Assembly: GCA_964469505.1 (NCBI GenBank)
Contig: CAYXZO010000019.1
Location: 1 to 37,191, forward strand
Direction: 5' to 3'
DNA: 37,191 nt
Source: CAYXZO01 sp964469505
Lineage (GTDB): Bacteria > Fidelibacterota > UBA8477 > JABMPR01
The translations under genes and the position numbers were made by a program. Under the pieces are notes generated by a model that ran no database searches, had not been told where the DNA came from, and saw only the letters and a list, made by a program, of their open reading frames with translations. Numbering within the stretch: position 1 is the stretch's first letter; every line of letters begins with the position of its first letter. Positions 17,498 to 25,503 of this stretch are shown in pieces.

Positions 17498-18187
17498 TCA
17501 ATCAGCTGATTCCAATTCCTGTACCCGATGCTTGTACCCGGTGATGATGGAAGAAATCACGCTGGTCCGGTCAACCACATCGTGTCGCGCCACCGCATAA
17601 ATATGCACAATGAAATAGAACACGAAACCCCACGCCACTAAGTGATGCCAGCTATGCAGGGCATGGGCGCTACCAAAGATGCTGACAACCCAACCGAAAG
17701 TGGTATCGAAAAAACCACCGGGATTATTTTCACCATACATGGCCAGTCCGGTTACAATCATGAACACACTGCCTAAGAAAACGAAAATGAAATATGTGAG
17801 AGCAGCTACCGGGTTGTGACCGGTATAGTTGGGCTCGTAGCGCGACATGAAAAGATAGGCCGCCATCTGTTCCTTGAAGGGCTTGCCCCACCATTTGGGA
17901 TTCCAGGGTTGAAAACCACCGAAACGACCATAGCGATCCCCTCCGAACAAAGCCCAATAGAGCCGAATCAGAAAATTGAAGATGAACACATAGGCGGTGG
18001 CAAAATGAGCCCAGCGTATCCAGCCAAAATTCTGGTACCATACAGCTTCACCAACGGAGGACTGGAAAACCGGCCAGGCGATGTACAAGCCGGTGATGAA
18101 CAGAATGACTATGCAGATCGCATTGATCCAGTGGTAAATCCGGACCGGTAAGTGCCAGACATATACTTCTTCTATGGTCCGATTCAT
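17498..18187 (-). CDS. hyaC: Ni/Fe-hydrogenase b-type cytochrome subunit
   Basis: The membrane di-haem cytochrome b that anchors the hydrogenase and passes electrons to quinone. The 229 residues have four hydrophobic helices (about 20-40, 55-80, 128-152, 180-200), matching HyaC/HupC/HydC. Candidate haem histidines are His12, His19 and His61 near the N-terminal helices, and the cluster His175/His178/His181/His182 with His195 near the last helix. The start at 18187 lies 12 bases after the stop of hyaB. Gene order small-large-cytochrome is that of respiratory uptake hydrogenases, so electrons from H2 go to menaquinone or ubiquinone. The gene is followed by a strong terminator. Confidence 0.93.
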   Translation of the reverse strand: MNRTIEEVYVWHLPVRIYHWINAICIVILFITGLYIAWPVFQSSVGEAVWYQNFGWIRWAHFATAYVFIFNFLIRLYWALFGGDRYGRFGGFQPWNPKWWGKPFKEQMAAYLFMSRYEPNYTGHNPVAALTYFIFVFLGSVFMIVTGLAMYGENNPGGFFDTTFGWVVSIFGSAHALHSWHHLVAWGFVFYFIVHIYAVARHDVVDRTSVISSIITGYKHRVQELESAD

Positions 18188-18199
18188 AACGCACCTCCC

Positions 18200-19921
18200 C
18201 TAACTTACCCGGACGGTAGTGATTTCCCGCCCTTCGGCGTCGATGATATGGGAGGCACACGCCAAACAAGGATCGAAGGAATGAATCGTCCGCAGGACTT
18301 CCACCGGTTTTTCCGGGTCCGCCATGGGAGTGCCCTTCAGAGCCGCCTCATAAGCTCCGGACTGACCTTTATGATCCCGCGGAGAGGCGTTCCAGGTGGA
18401 GGGCACCACAATCTGATAGCTGTCAATTTTGCCGTCTTTGATTTTAATCCAGTGTCCCAGCGAACCGCGAGGGGCCTCCATGTAGCCGAAGCCCTTGGCT
18501 TCTTTGGGCCAGCGGGCCGGATCCCACATACTGCTGTCGAAAGTCCGGAGGTCGCCTTTCTTGATATTGTCCACCAACTGGTTATAGAAATCCCGCATAA
18601 AGTAGGCCGTCTGGAGGCATTCGACTCCCCGGGCCGCGGTACGTCCCAGGGTGGAGAAGAGCACTTCGGGACCTACATCCAGTTTCTTGAGCACCATGTT
18701 GACGGTGTCTTTGATAAAAGCGTCACCCTTGGCGTACTGAATGAGCACCCGGGCCAACGGTCCCACTTCCATGGGATGACCTTTCCACCGCGGAGTCTTG
18801 AGCCAGCTGTACTTCTCATCGGTGTTAAGGTACTTATACGGTAAGGGAGGACCGGTGTATTTCGGACTGGTCTCACCGTCCCAGGGATGCAACCCCTTGT
18901 CGTCACCTCCGGAATAGGTGTACCAGCTATGGCTCACCTCTTCGGTGATATTCTGGGGATCCCTGGGATCCACATCCTCATAGACCGTGCTCAGGTCTTT
19001 GTTGAGAATTGCGCCCCTGGGCCAGCGCAAGGAGCTGATGTCGTGGACGTCCTTCTCCGGGAAATCACCATAAGCCAGGTAGTTACCCAGACCACCGCCG
19101 TAGAGCCAGTTTTTATAGAAACCCGCTACGGCGATCAGGTCCGGAATGTACACCTGTTCGATGAAGGTGATGGTGTTGTCGATGATTTGTTTCACCAGAT
19201 TCAGCTGCTCGGTATTGATGGCAGTATCCCGGTTAGGATCGATGGCGCAAGCCATGCCGCCTACCAGGTAGTTGGGATGGGGATTTTTGCCGCCGAAGAT
19301 GGCGTGAATCTTGACGATTTCTTTCTGGAAATCTAGGGCTTCCAGATAGTGCGCTACGGCCAGCAGGTTAACTTCCGCCGGTAACTGGTAGGCTCTATGT
19401 CCCCAATATCCATTGCTGAAAATTCCCAGCTGACCGCTGTTTACGAAGTCCAGCAGGCGTTTCTTCAGATCTTTGAAATAACCCACTGATGATTTGGGCC
19501 AGTTGGAAATGCTCTGGGCGATATCGGAGGTTTGCTTCGGGTCCGCGCTTAAGGCGCTCACCACATCCACCCAGTCCAGGGCGTGGAGGTGGTAAAAATG
19601 AATCAGATGGTCCTGGGTATGCTGGGTGGCATCCATCAGATTACGGATAATTCTAGCGTTGGGCGGAACAGTAATCCCCAGGGCATCTTCCACGCAGCGC
19701 ACCGAAGCCAGGGCATGTACGGTAGTACACACACCGCAAATCCGCTGGGTGAAGGCCCAGGCATCCCGAGGGTCCCGTCCCTTGAGGATGATTTCCAGAC
19801 CACGCCACATGGTACCACTGCTCCAGGCGTCTTGGATAATATTGTTACCATCCAGTTTGGCTTCGATCCGTAGATGCCCCTCAATGCGTGGGATGGGATC
19901 GACAACTATACGTTTTGCCAT
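18200..19921 (-). CDS. hyaB: [NiFe] hydrogenase large (catalytic) subunit
   Basis: Carries the Ni-Fe(CN)2CO site that oxidises H2. All four metal-binding cysteines are present: Cys62 and Cys65 in RICGVC, and Cys552 and Cys555 in DPCLAC, with Glu14 in RIEGH near the N-terminus. After His558 a 15-residue tail (IIDAEGREITTVRVS) remains; this is the extension normally removed by the HyaD protease. At 573 residues it is of standard group 1 length. It starts three bases after the hyaA stop and is exported by hitchhiking on the Tat signal of the small subunit, since it has no signal of its own. No catalytic residue appears changed. Confidence 0.97.
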   Translation of the reverse strand: MAKRIVVDPIPRIEGHLRIEAKLDGNNIIQDAWSSGTMWRGLEIILKGRDPRDAWAFTQRICGVCTTVHALASVRCVEDALGITVPPNARIIRNLMDATQHTQDHLIHFYHLHALDWVDVVSALSADPKQTSDIAQSISNWPKSSVGYFKDLKKRLLDFVNSGQLGIFSNGYWGHRAYQLPAEVNLLAVAHYLEALDFQKEIVKIHAIFGGKNPHPNYLVGGMACAIDPNRDTAINTEQLNLVKQIIDNTITFIEQVYIPDLIAVAGFYKNWLYGGGLGNYLAYGDFPEKDVHDISSLRWPRGAILNKDLSTVYEDVDPRDPQNITEEVSHSWYTYSGGDDKGLHPWDGETSPKYTGPPLPYKYLNTDEKYSWLKTPRWKGHPMEVGPLARVLIQYAKGDAFIKDTVNMVLKKLDVGPEVLFSTLGRTAARGVECLQTAYFMRDFYNQLVDNIKKGDLRTFDSSMWDPARWPKEAKGFGYMEAPRGSLGHWIKIKDGKIDSYQIVVPSTWNASPRDHKGQSGAYEAALKGTPMADPEKPVEVLRTIHSFDPCLACASHIIDAEGREITTVRVS

Positions 19922-19924
19922 GGT

Positions 19925-21010
19925 TTAACCCTCCTCCCCTTCACCGTTCTTACGGGCCGCTTTCTGGATAGCCGTTCCGACGGCATGGGCTGCGACCCCT
20001 ACTGCGGCGGCACCGGCGGCTATCTTACCAACGGTGTTGGCATCACTATCCACTCCCAGGAAGGAGATGTTAGCCAGCCTGGTGTAGAATGGACCGTTGT
20101 CCCAGAAACCAGGGGCCGCACAGCCGATGCAGGGGTGGCCGGAACCGATGGGGAAGCTGGTACCTTCGTTCCACATAATCTTGGAACAAGAGTTGTAGGT
20201 CGTGGGGCCTTTGCAACCCATCTTATAGAGGCACCAACCCTTGCGAGTGGCTTCATCATCGAAACTTTCCACAAACATACCCGCATTGAAGAACGGCCGG
20301 CGATAGCATTTGTCGTGAATACGAGTTCCATAAAATGCTTTAGGCCGACCAAGCCGATCGAGCTCCGGTAGCTTGCCAAAGGTTAGCACATGGGTTATTA
20401 CTCCCGTCATCACTTCTGCGATGGGAGGACAACCAGGCACGTTAATAACCGGCTTATCCTTTACAATTTTGTGCACCGGTTGGGCACCAGTTGGATTTGG
20501 TTTGGCATTCTGGACGCAGCCGAAAGAAGCACACGAGCCCCAGGCAATCACCGCCATAGCATCAGCAGCGGTCTCTTTGAGCACATTCAGGAATGAGTCA
20601 CCATTCACCATGCAATACACTCCACCGTCTTTGGTGGGGGCATTACCTTCCACCGCCAGGATGTACTGGCCCTTGTAGCGTTTCATAATGTCCTTACGGA
20701 CCGCTTCCAGTTGTTCTCCGGCCGCTGCACTCAAAGTGTCATCGTAGTCCAAGGAAATCATATTCAGGATGATATCCGCGGCGATGGGATGTGAGGAACG
20801 AATGAAAGACTCACTACAGCAGGTACATTCCAAGCCGTGTAGCCAGATCACCGGAATGCGCGGCTTCTTCTCCATGGCCTCCACAATTTTGGGGACCAAG
20901 GCCGGAGACAGCCCCAGATACACGGACATCAACCCGCAGAATTTCAAGAACTCCCGCCGGTCGACACCGTGTTTCTGGAAAAGTTCAGCGTAAGTTGGCT
21001 CTTTTTTCAC
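19925..21010 (-). CDS. hyaA: [NiFe] hydrogenase small subunit, oxygen-tolerant type
   Basis: Electron-transfer subunit with three iron-sulfur clusters. I start it at the GTG at 21010 (361 residues), preceded by AGGAAAGGGG; an in-frame start at 21082 would overlap the MarR gene. The Tat motif DRREFLK (17-23) directs folded export. Proximal-cluster cysteines are 62, 64, 65, 160, 165 and 194: the extra Cys64 (ECTCCS) and Cys165 (CASFGC) occupy the positions of the two supernumerary cysteines of E. coli Hyd-1 (17, 19, 20, 115, 120, 149), with identical spacing (constant offset 45). The distal cluster fits His232, Cys235, Cys260, Cys266, and the medial cluster Cys275, Cys294, Cys297. A weakly hydrophobic alanine-rich helix near the C-terminus would be the membrane anchor. 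The pattern is diagnostic of group 1d oxygen-tolerant membrane-bound hydrogenases. Confidence 0.96.
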   Translation of the reverse strand: MKKEPTYAELFQKHGVDRREFLKFCGLMSVYLGLSPALVPKIVEAMEKKPRIPVIWLHGLECTCCSESFIRSSHPIAADIILNMISLDYDDTLSAAAGEQLEAVRKDIMKRYKGQYILAVEGNAPTKDGGVYCMVNGDSFLNVLKETAADAMAVIAWGSCASFGCVQNAKPNPTGAQPVHKIVKDKPVINVPGCPPIAEVMTGVITHVLTFGKLPELDRLGRPKAFYGTRIHDKCYRRPFFNAGMFVESFDDEATRKGWCLYKMGCKGPTTYNSCSKIMWNEGTSFPIGSGHPCIGCAAPGFWDNGPFYTRLANISFLGVDSDANTVGKIAAGAAAVGVAAHAVGTAIQKAARKNGEGEEG

Positions 21011-21042
21011 AGCCACTCCCCTTTCCTGTTTGTTGTTACCCC

Positions 21043-21567
21043 CTACTCCTTTGACACCTGGGTACTGGTGCGAAAAACACAATTACCCACGTGTTCTTTT
21101 ATAAGACAATCAGAGCCGAATGAACCATCACATTGCAGGCAGATCACTTCCAGATTCTTTTCAAAGGAAATACACGTTTGGATGTACCGTCTGATGGTTT
21201 TAAAAAGAGCTTCCCGTTCGGCTGAAGTAAACGTGGCCAGGATTTGAGCTTGCTTCTTTCGCCGACGATTGTAATAGGCTTTAACTACTTCCTTGCCCCG
21301 ATCGGTCAAACTGACAAGCGAACTACGTCGATCAGTAAGCACACTTTCCCGGGTGACTAACCCGGCTTGCACTAAACGCTCAATCAGTTTGCTGGTAGCG
21401 GGCCGGGTAACATTTAATTGGGTGGCCACCTCCCCCATGGTCAGGGCACCCACGCTGTACAGCACCCGCAACGCCATAAATTGTGAACGCGATAGGGGGA
21501 CTGGAGCCACTTCCTGCATAACCCCCGCCTCGCAAACCTCATAAACCAGCCGCGAGAACAAATTCAA
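21043..21567 (-). CDS. MarR-family regulator with four-cysteine C-terminal tail
   Basis: A winged-helix repressor-like protein. The DNA-binding part is MGEVATQLNVTRPATSKLIE followed by a wing LTDRRSSLVSLTDRGKEVV (about 44-96). Beyond the usual MarR end (near 135) is an unusual tail with Cys143, Cys146, Cys154 and Cys163 (C-x2-C-x7-C-x8-C), which could hold zinc or an iron-sulfur cluster; Cys12 and Cys132 are extra. It immediately precedes hyaA and shares the transcript, so hydrogenase control is the likely role. The start is uncertain. TTG at 21567 has a poor ribosome site, while AAGGGG (21607-21612) stands before in-frame ATC codons at 21603 and 21600, which would restore a more usual MarR N-terminus. 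An AUC start or a base error are both possible. Confidence 0.88.
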   Translation of the reverse strand: MNLFSRLVYEVCEAGVMQEVAPVPLSRSQFMALRVLYSVGALTMGEVATQLNVTRPATSKLIERLVQAGLVTRESVLTDRRSSLVSLTDRGKEVVKAYYNRRRKKQAQILATFTSAEREALFKTIRRYIQTCISFEKNLEVICLQCDGSFGSDCLIKEHVGNCVFRTSTQVSKE

Positions 21568-21623
21568 AATCTCTGCGCCTTGCTCGATATCGGTGGCGAT
21601 GATTAACCCCTTTTTTATTTAGC

Positions 21624-21661
21624 TTAGTTAAAATATAGCCAGGTTAACTAAATTTAGGCAA
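21624..21661 (-). promoter_or_regulatory. Promoter with overlapping MarR-type operator
   Basis: On the minus strand TTGCCT (21656-21661) and TATATT (21632-21637) are 18 bases apart, resembling -35 and -10 boxes. A perfect 8-base inverted repeat, TTAGTTAA / TTAACTAA (21644-21651 and 21624-21631, 12-base spacer), has one arm in the spacer and one at the expected transcription start. MarR proteins usually repress by binding such palindromes, so this is the expected site for autoregulation of marR and the hydrogenase genes. The boxes and repeat are seen; the binding is inferred. Confidence 0.6.
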
Positions 21662-21768
21662 CTGTTTTTGTTACTTGCTCGGACAGACTCTCTGAAAGAC
21701 TATTATTTTCCTAAGTTTTTACCGGAAGGCTGAAAACTATCTATGCAACCCTGTTTGTAGCTAGCGGG

Positions 21769-22869
21769 CTACCATTCTTCGGGACTGGAAGTGGGATAAA
21801 GCAGCACCTTTCCCCGCCCCTGGGGTTGATCCTGGACATAACGTGGCAAGGCATACCCGGGGATCCGCCCGTGCAGGGCCCTGACTATATCAATTCCCCG
21901 ATCAATAGCCACCCGCCAGGCAGACGTCCCCGGCGCTGGATCCAGGTGGTGCAAATAATATGGCCTTACCCGATGGTGAATCAGTTTTAACAATAATTCT
22001 TCCAGAACTTCAGGCTGGTCATTAACTCCACGCAATAGTACCGTCTGGCTCAGAACGGGGATTCCATGCTGCGCCAACCTTGCCAAGGCCGCCTGAGAAT
22101 CCGGCGCCAGTTCGCGGGGGTGATTGAAATGAGCCACAATCCATACCGGTAGCATTAGTGAACTTAATGCTCGCAACAACTCGGTGGTAAACCGAAAAGG
22201 ATTCACTGCCAGCATGCGAGTATGGATGCGCAAGGTATTCAAATGCGGTAGTGCAGCTAACCGCTGCAAAAGATTAGTCAATTGCGAATCTTTGAGAATC
22301 AACGGTTCGCCACCGCTTAGAATTACTTCCCGAATCTCAGGATGTTGCTCGATGTACCGTAATCCGGCCTCCCAGGTAGCTTTAGTAGGTTCACTACCAG
22401 GTTGACCCACTCGGGTCCGGCGAAAACAAAAGCGGCAATAGATCGGACAGGTGAAGGTGGGAAAGAACAATACCCGGTCACGGTAACGATGGGTCACTGT
22501 CGCGGTAGGATGATCCCCCTTTTCCGGAGTCAGATCGCCGATGGGGTCGTCCAGCTCACCTGGAGTGCGGTGCAATTCCTCACTGCGCGGGAGAACCTGT
22601 ATTAATAGCGGATCATTAACTTGGTGAGGCTCAATCAGAGATAAATAATACGGAGTAACTGCGATGGGGTAATGCTCCACCACCCGTTCCAATTCTGCAA
22701 CAGAACTTCCAGGCCAAAATCTATCCGGAGCGTACCGGCGCCAATGCCCCAGGGAACGAATTGTATGCTGCAATTGCCAGCGCCAATCGGTCCATTCCGG
22801 CTGCCGGAGATCGTAAGCTAAGCTGTTCGGCTTTGTCTGGCGTGACGGAGCAGTTGTCTTAGCGCTCAC
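21769..22869 (-). CDS. KamA-family radical SAM protein (lysine 2,3-aminomutase-like)
   Basis: A radical S-adenosylmethionine enzyme related to lysine 2,3-aminomutase and EpmB. The [4Fe-4S] motif CPIYCRFC has Cys141, Cys145 and Cys148; the following FRRTRVG is typical of the family. ILSGGEPL supports SAM binding. Near the C-terminus PRYVQDQPQGRGKVLLYP contains Lys354, at the position of the PLP-binding lysine of aminomutases. At 366 residues it is closer in length to EpmB (translation-factor EF-P lysylation) than to the catabolic enzyme, which is longer. No EpmA or EF-P gene lies nearby, so the substrate is undecided between a free amino acid and a protein. It sits upstream of marR on the same strand, separated by 201 bases with a promoter, so it is probably unrelated functionally to the hydrogenase. 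Confidence 0.85.
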   Translation of the reverse strand: MSAKTTAPSRQTKPNSLAYDLRQPEWTDWRWQLQHTIRSLGHWRRYAPDRFWPGSSVAELERVVEHYPIAVTPYYLSLIEPHQVNDPLLIQVLPRSEELHRTPGELDDPIGDLTPEKGDHPTATVTHRYRDRVLFFPTFTCPIYCRFCFRRTRVGQPGSEPTKATWEAGLRYIEQHPEIREVILSGGEPLILKDSQLTNLLQRLAALPHLNTLRIHTRMLAVNPFRFTTELLRALSSLMLPVWIVAHFNHPRELAPDSQAALARLAQHGIPVLSQTVLLRGVNDQPEVLEELLLKLIHHRVRPYYLHHLDPAPGTSAWRVAIDRGIDIVRALHGRIPGYALPRYVQDQPQGRGKVLLYPTSSPEEW

Positions 22870-22958
22870 TCTATTACAGCTATCAAACAGCGCCAGGACT
22901 ATTTTTTATTTTCGATAAATAATCCGTCCCAGCGAACTCCACGGGATTGATGAACCTG

Positions 22959-25007
22959 CTAAGCTTCAGTTTGGCCAATTGAGGCGGGATCTTCATCCGC
23001 TTCTCTCTGTATGGAACGCAAAAGGAACTGAGCCACATCCTCCGTGGCCACTTTCTCTGCCAAGCCTTCAGCAGTAATACCATCGCTCAACATCGTGGCG
23101 CAGAAAGGACAGGCGGTGACCAAATAATTCGGAGCCGCGGCTTTCACGTCCACCACCCGTTCCAGGTTGATCTTTTTGAAACCGGCCTTCTCCTCCATCC
23201 ACATGCGACCGCCGCCGGCGCCGCAACAGAAACCCCGTTCTCGGTTTCGTGCCAGTTCCACTAGAGTGGTTCCTGGTACTGATTGTAAAACCTGACGCGG
23301 TTGGTCATAGATTTGGTTATGACGCCCCAGGTAGCAGGAATCATGGTAGGCCACTTTAGCAGCCACTTTTTCGCGGGGTTGTAGTTTACCTTCATCAACC
23401 AGACGTGCCAGGAAATCGGTATGATGGATGACCTCCAGTTCCAGTCCTAGTTTCCGGTAATCGTTCTTTAAGGTGGTAAAGCAGTGAGGACACTGGGTGA
23501 TTACTTTCTTTACCCCATACTGTTTAAAGGTCTCAATATTCTGTTCGGCCAGCATGGCGAAGAGGTATTCGTTGCCAATGCGCCTAGCGGCATCACCGGT
23601 ACAGGTTTCTTCATTACCCAACACGGCGTAGTCAACTCCCGCCTGATTGAGCAGTTGCACCATGGCACGGCTGACTTCCCGTCCGCGAGCGTCGTAGGCC
23701 CCGGCGCATCCCACCCAATAGAGGTATTCGGCCTGGCCTTTTTCCCGCAACTGGGGTACTTCCAACCCCTCCATCCATTTCTCCCGATCCTGTCCAGACA
23801 AGCCCCACGGGTTACCGTTGACTTCCAGGTTTTTAAAAGTAGTCACGACTTCCGCCGGGAAATCACTCTCCATCAGTACCAGATCCCGCCGGACGTGAAG
23901 GATATCCACCATGGGTTCATTGGCTACCGGACAGGCTTCCACACACCAGCCGCAGGTAGTGCAAGCCCAGACCGCTTCCGGCGAAAGGAGCCATTCCACC
24001 AGGCGGGGTGAATCCTGAACCGTTTCTGGGGCATTTTCGTTCATGAACAAGCGCTTATTGATCTCAATGGCCGAAGGAGACAGTTCCTTACCTGTCACGT
24101 AGGCCGGGCAGGCTTCTTGACAGCGGTTACACATGATACAAGCATAACCGTCCAGAAGGGCCTTGGCGGGGAGGTGTTGTATTTGAGACGCGCCGAACTG
24201 CTCGATGCTTTCATCCTCCAAGTCCAGGACTTCCAGGGCCGACGGCGAAGTTTCCCTTTCCACCAGCAGATGGTTGATGGGCCCCATGAACAGATGAGCA
24301 TGCTTGGAGTAGGGAAAGTAAGGAATAAAGGCCAAAATCAATCCCAGAGCACCCCACCAGCAGAAGTGAGCCCAGAAATTCAGGGCCGAGGGCGACATTC
24401 CCTTCCACAAAGCTCCCAACAGGCTGGCAGTGGGCTGGAAAGTCTGAAAACCAGCCTGCGCCAGGTGGAAGCTGTTGCCAACCCAGCGGAAACCCACGTG
24501 TAGGAGGATGAATATCCCCACGATGGCTGAATCCCGGCTGATATGTAGCCGTGCATCGGACTCAAGGAGCACGTTGTCTCGGATACTTAAATTAGAATCC
24601 CGCCAAACAAAACGCCTGAACATGAGGTAGATCATCCCCACCAATACCAGCACGCTGAACAAATCCACAAACAGCAGATAGAGGTTATGGATCGTGGGAG
24701 TAATTAATACCAACGGGTGATTCCGGAAACCTTCAATCACATCCAGGGGATTTACCAGTAAATACAGGATGAATCCCCAGGCCACCAGCACATGGAAGAA
24801 GCTCACCACCGGCCGGTTCTTCAACACAGTAGTCTGACCAAAAAAGGCGGCTAGGGCGCGGCGCCAGTTGCGGCGCGCCAGTGACCAGTTAAGCTTCCCC
24901 TCTCCTGTGCCGATCCAGTTGGCCATCCTTTTAAAGGTGACTCGAGCAGCACCTAACGAACCTAAAAACAGAAAGATGAAAATAACCTTTTCCCAGGCGT
25001 TCAACAT
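22959..25007 (-). CDS. Membrane-bound HdrD/DUF224-type Fe-S oxidoreductase, probably ETF:menaquinone oxidoreductase
   Basis: Fusion of a haem-b membrane domain and a heterodisulfide-reductase-like iron-sulfur domain, 682 residues. The N-terminal ~240 residues have about six hydrophobic helices with candidate haem histidines (in FFHVLVAWG, IHNLYLLF, LHVGFRWVGN, NFWAHFCWWG), resembling the NarI/DsrM gamma fold. Then two [4Fe-4S] motifs: Cys290/293/296/300 (CIMCNRCQEACP) and Cys349/352/355/359 (CTTCGWCVEACP). Two CCG-type domains follow, with VGCAGAYD...CPHC and HDSCYLG...CCGAGGGRMW (Cys594-Cys595)...CPFC. This layout is that of membrane-bound proteins shown in other bacteria to take electrons from electron-transfer flavoprotein to menaquinone (EMO). 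No etf or acyl-CoA dehydrogenase gene is in view, so the donor is inferred. It starts just after the flavin reductase-like gene. Confidence 0.88.
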   Translation of the reverse strand: MLNAWEKVIFIFLFLGSLGAARVTFKRMANWIGTGEGKLNWSLARRNWRRALAAFFGQTTVLKNRPVVSFFHVLVAWGFILYLLVNPLDVIEGFRNHPLVLITPTIHNLYLLFVDLFSVLVLVGMIYLMFRRFVWRDSNLSIRDNVLLESDARLHISRDSAIVGIFILLHVGFRWVGNSFHLAQAGFQTFQPTASLLGALWKGMSPSALNFWAHFCWWGALGLILAFIPYFPYSKHAHLFMGPINHLLVERETSPSALEVLDLEDESIEQFGASQIQHLPAKALLDGYACIMCNRCQEACPAYVTGKELSPSAIEINKRLFMNENAPETVQDSPRLVEWLLSPEAVWACTTCGWCVEACPVANEPMVDILHVRRDLVLMESDFPAEVVTTFKNLEVNGNPWGLSGQDREKWMEGLEVPQLREKGQAEYLYWVGCAGAYDARGREVSRAMVQLLNQAGVDYAVLGNEETCTGDAARRIGNEYLFAMLAEQNIETFKQYGVKKVITQCPHCFTTLKNDYRKLGLELEVIHHTDFLARLVDEGKLQPREKVAAKVAYHDSCYLGRHNQIYDQPRQVLQSVPGTTLVELARNRERGFCCGAGGGRMWMEEKAGFKKINLERVVDVKAAAPNYLVTACPFCATMLSDGITAEGLAEKVATEDVAQFLLRSIQREADEDPASIGQTEA

Positions 25008-25011
25008 GCGC

Positions 25012-25503
25012 TCACCCTCCGTAATGCCATGGGGTTTCGCAAAGACACATGGCAGGAGTGTCTGTGGAGTTAATTCCCGCCTTGACGATCCTTGAGATAA
25101 CCGGGTAATGGTCGCCGATACGGATTATTTGAGCAACCTCTCCCACCAGCCAGGCAGGGCTGGCCTGGAAAATCATCCCCCCTTCAGGTAAAACCTGTGC
25201 CGGGAAACCTTTACAAGTACCATCGCTTTCCCATTGCCCCGGGGTGAAAAAAGCTTTGGCCAGTTGCTCATCGTTTTTAGCAATAAGACTGATGGTCAGA
25301 CGACCTGTTTCTTCCACCAGCTCCAGTAGTCTGCTGTCTTTTTTCAGGGCTAATGTGACCAACGGTGGCTCGAAACTGGTTTGCATAAACCAGGTAACCA
25401 ATGTGCCCAAGATCTCAGGGGCAGTGCCGGCACTGACTATGGCCATATTATGGTGTAACAGCCGTAGCGCATGACGCTTGGCCTTCTTAAACTGCTCGTC
25501 CAT
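25012..25503 (-). CDS. Flavin reductase-like FMN-binding split-barrel protein
   Basis: A 163-residue protein of the flavin reductase family: ATPEILGTLVTWFMQTSFEPPLVTLALKK-type layout (GTLVTWFMQTSFEPP near 35-50) followed by TGRLTISLIAKNDEQLAKAFF and GEVAQIIRIGDHYPVIS, corresponding to the conserved FMN-binding barrel of these proteins. The start is the ATG at 25503 with AAGGAGC five bases upstream; an ATG at 25527 has no ribosome site. It ends four bases before the HdrD-like gene, so the two are very likely cotranslated. The pairing suggests a small flavoprotein that gives electrons to, or accepts them from, the membrane enzyme; flavin reductase or high-molecular-weight-cytochrome-like roles are possible. 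Confidence 0.82.
   Translation of the reverse strand: MDEQFKKAKRHALRLLHHNMAIVSAGTAPEILGTLVTWFMQTSFEPPLVTLALKKDSRLLELVEETGRLTISLIAKNDEQLAKAFFTPGQWESDGTCKGFPAQVLPEGGMIFQASPAWLVGEVAQIIRIGDHYPVISRIVKAGINSTDTPAMCLCETPWHYGG

Noticed and set aside
18152..18844. 230-codon frame opposite hyaB
   Set aside because: It lies entirely antisense to the hydrogenase genes, whose coding is certain; such long mirror frames are common in GC-rich codon usage.
23484..24011. 175-codon frame opposite the HdrD-like gene
   Set aside because: Antisense to conserved cysteine motifs, no ribosome site and no family resemblance.
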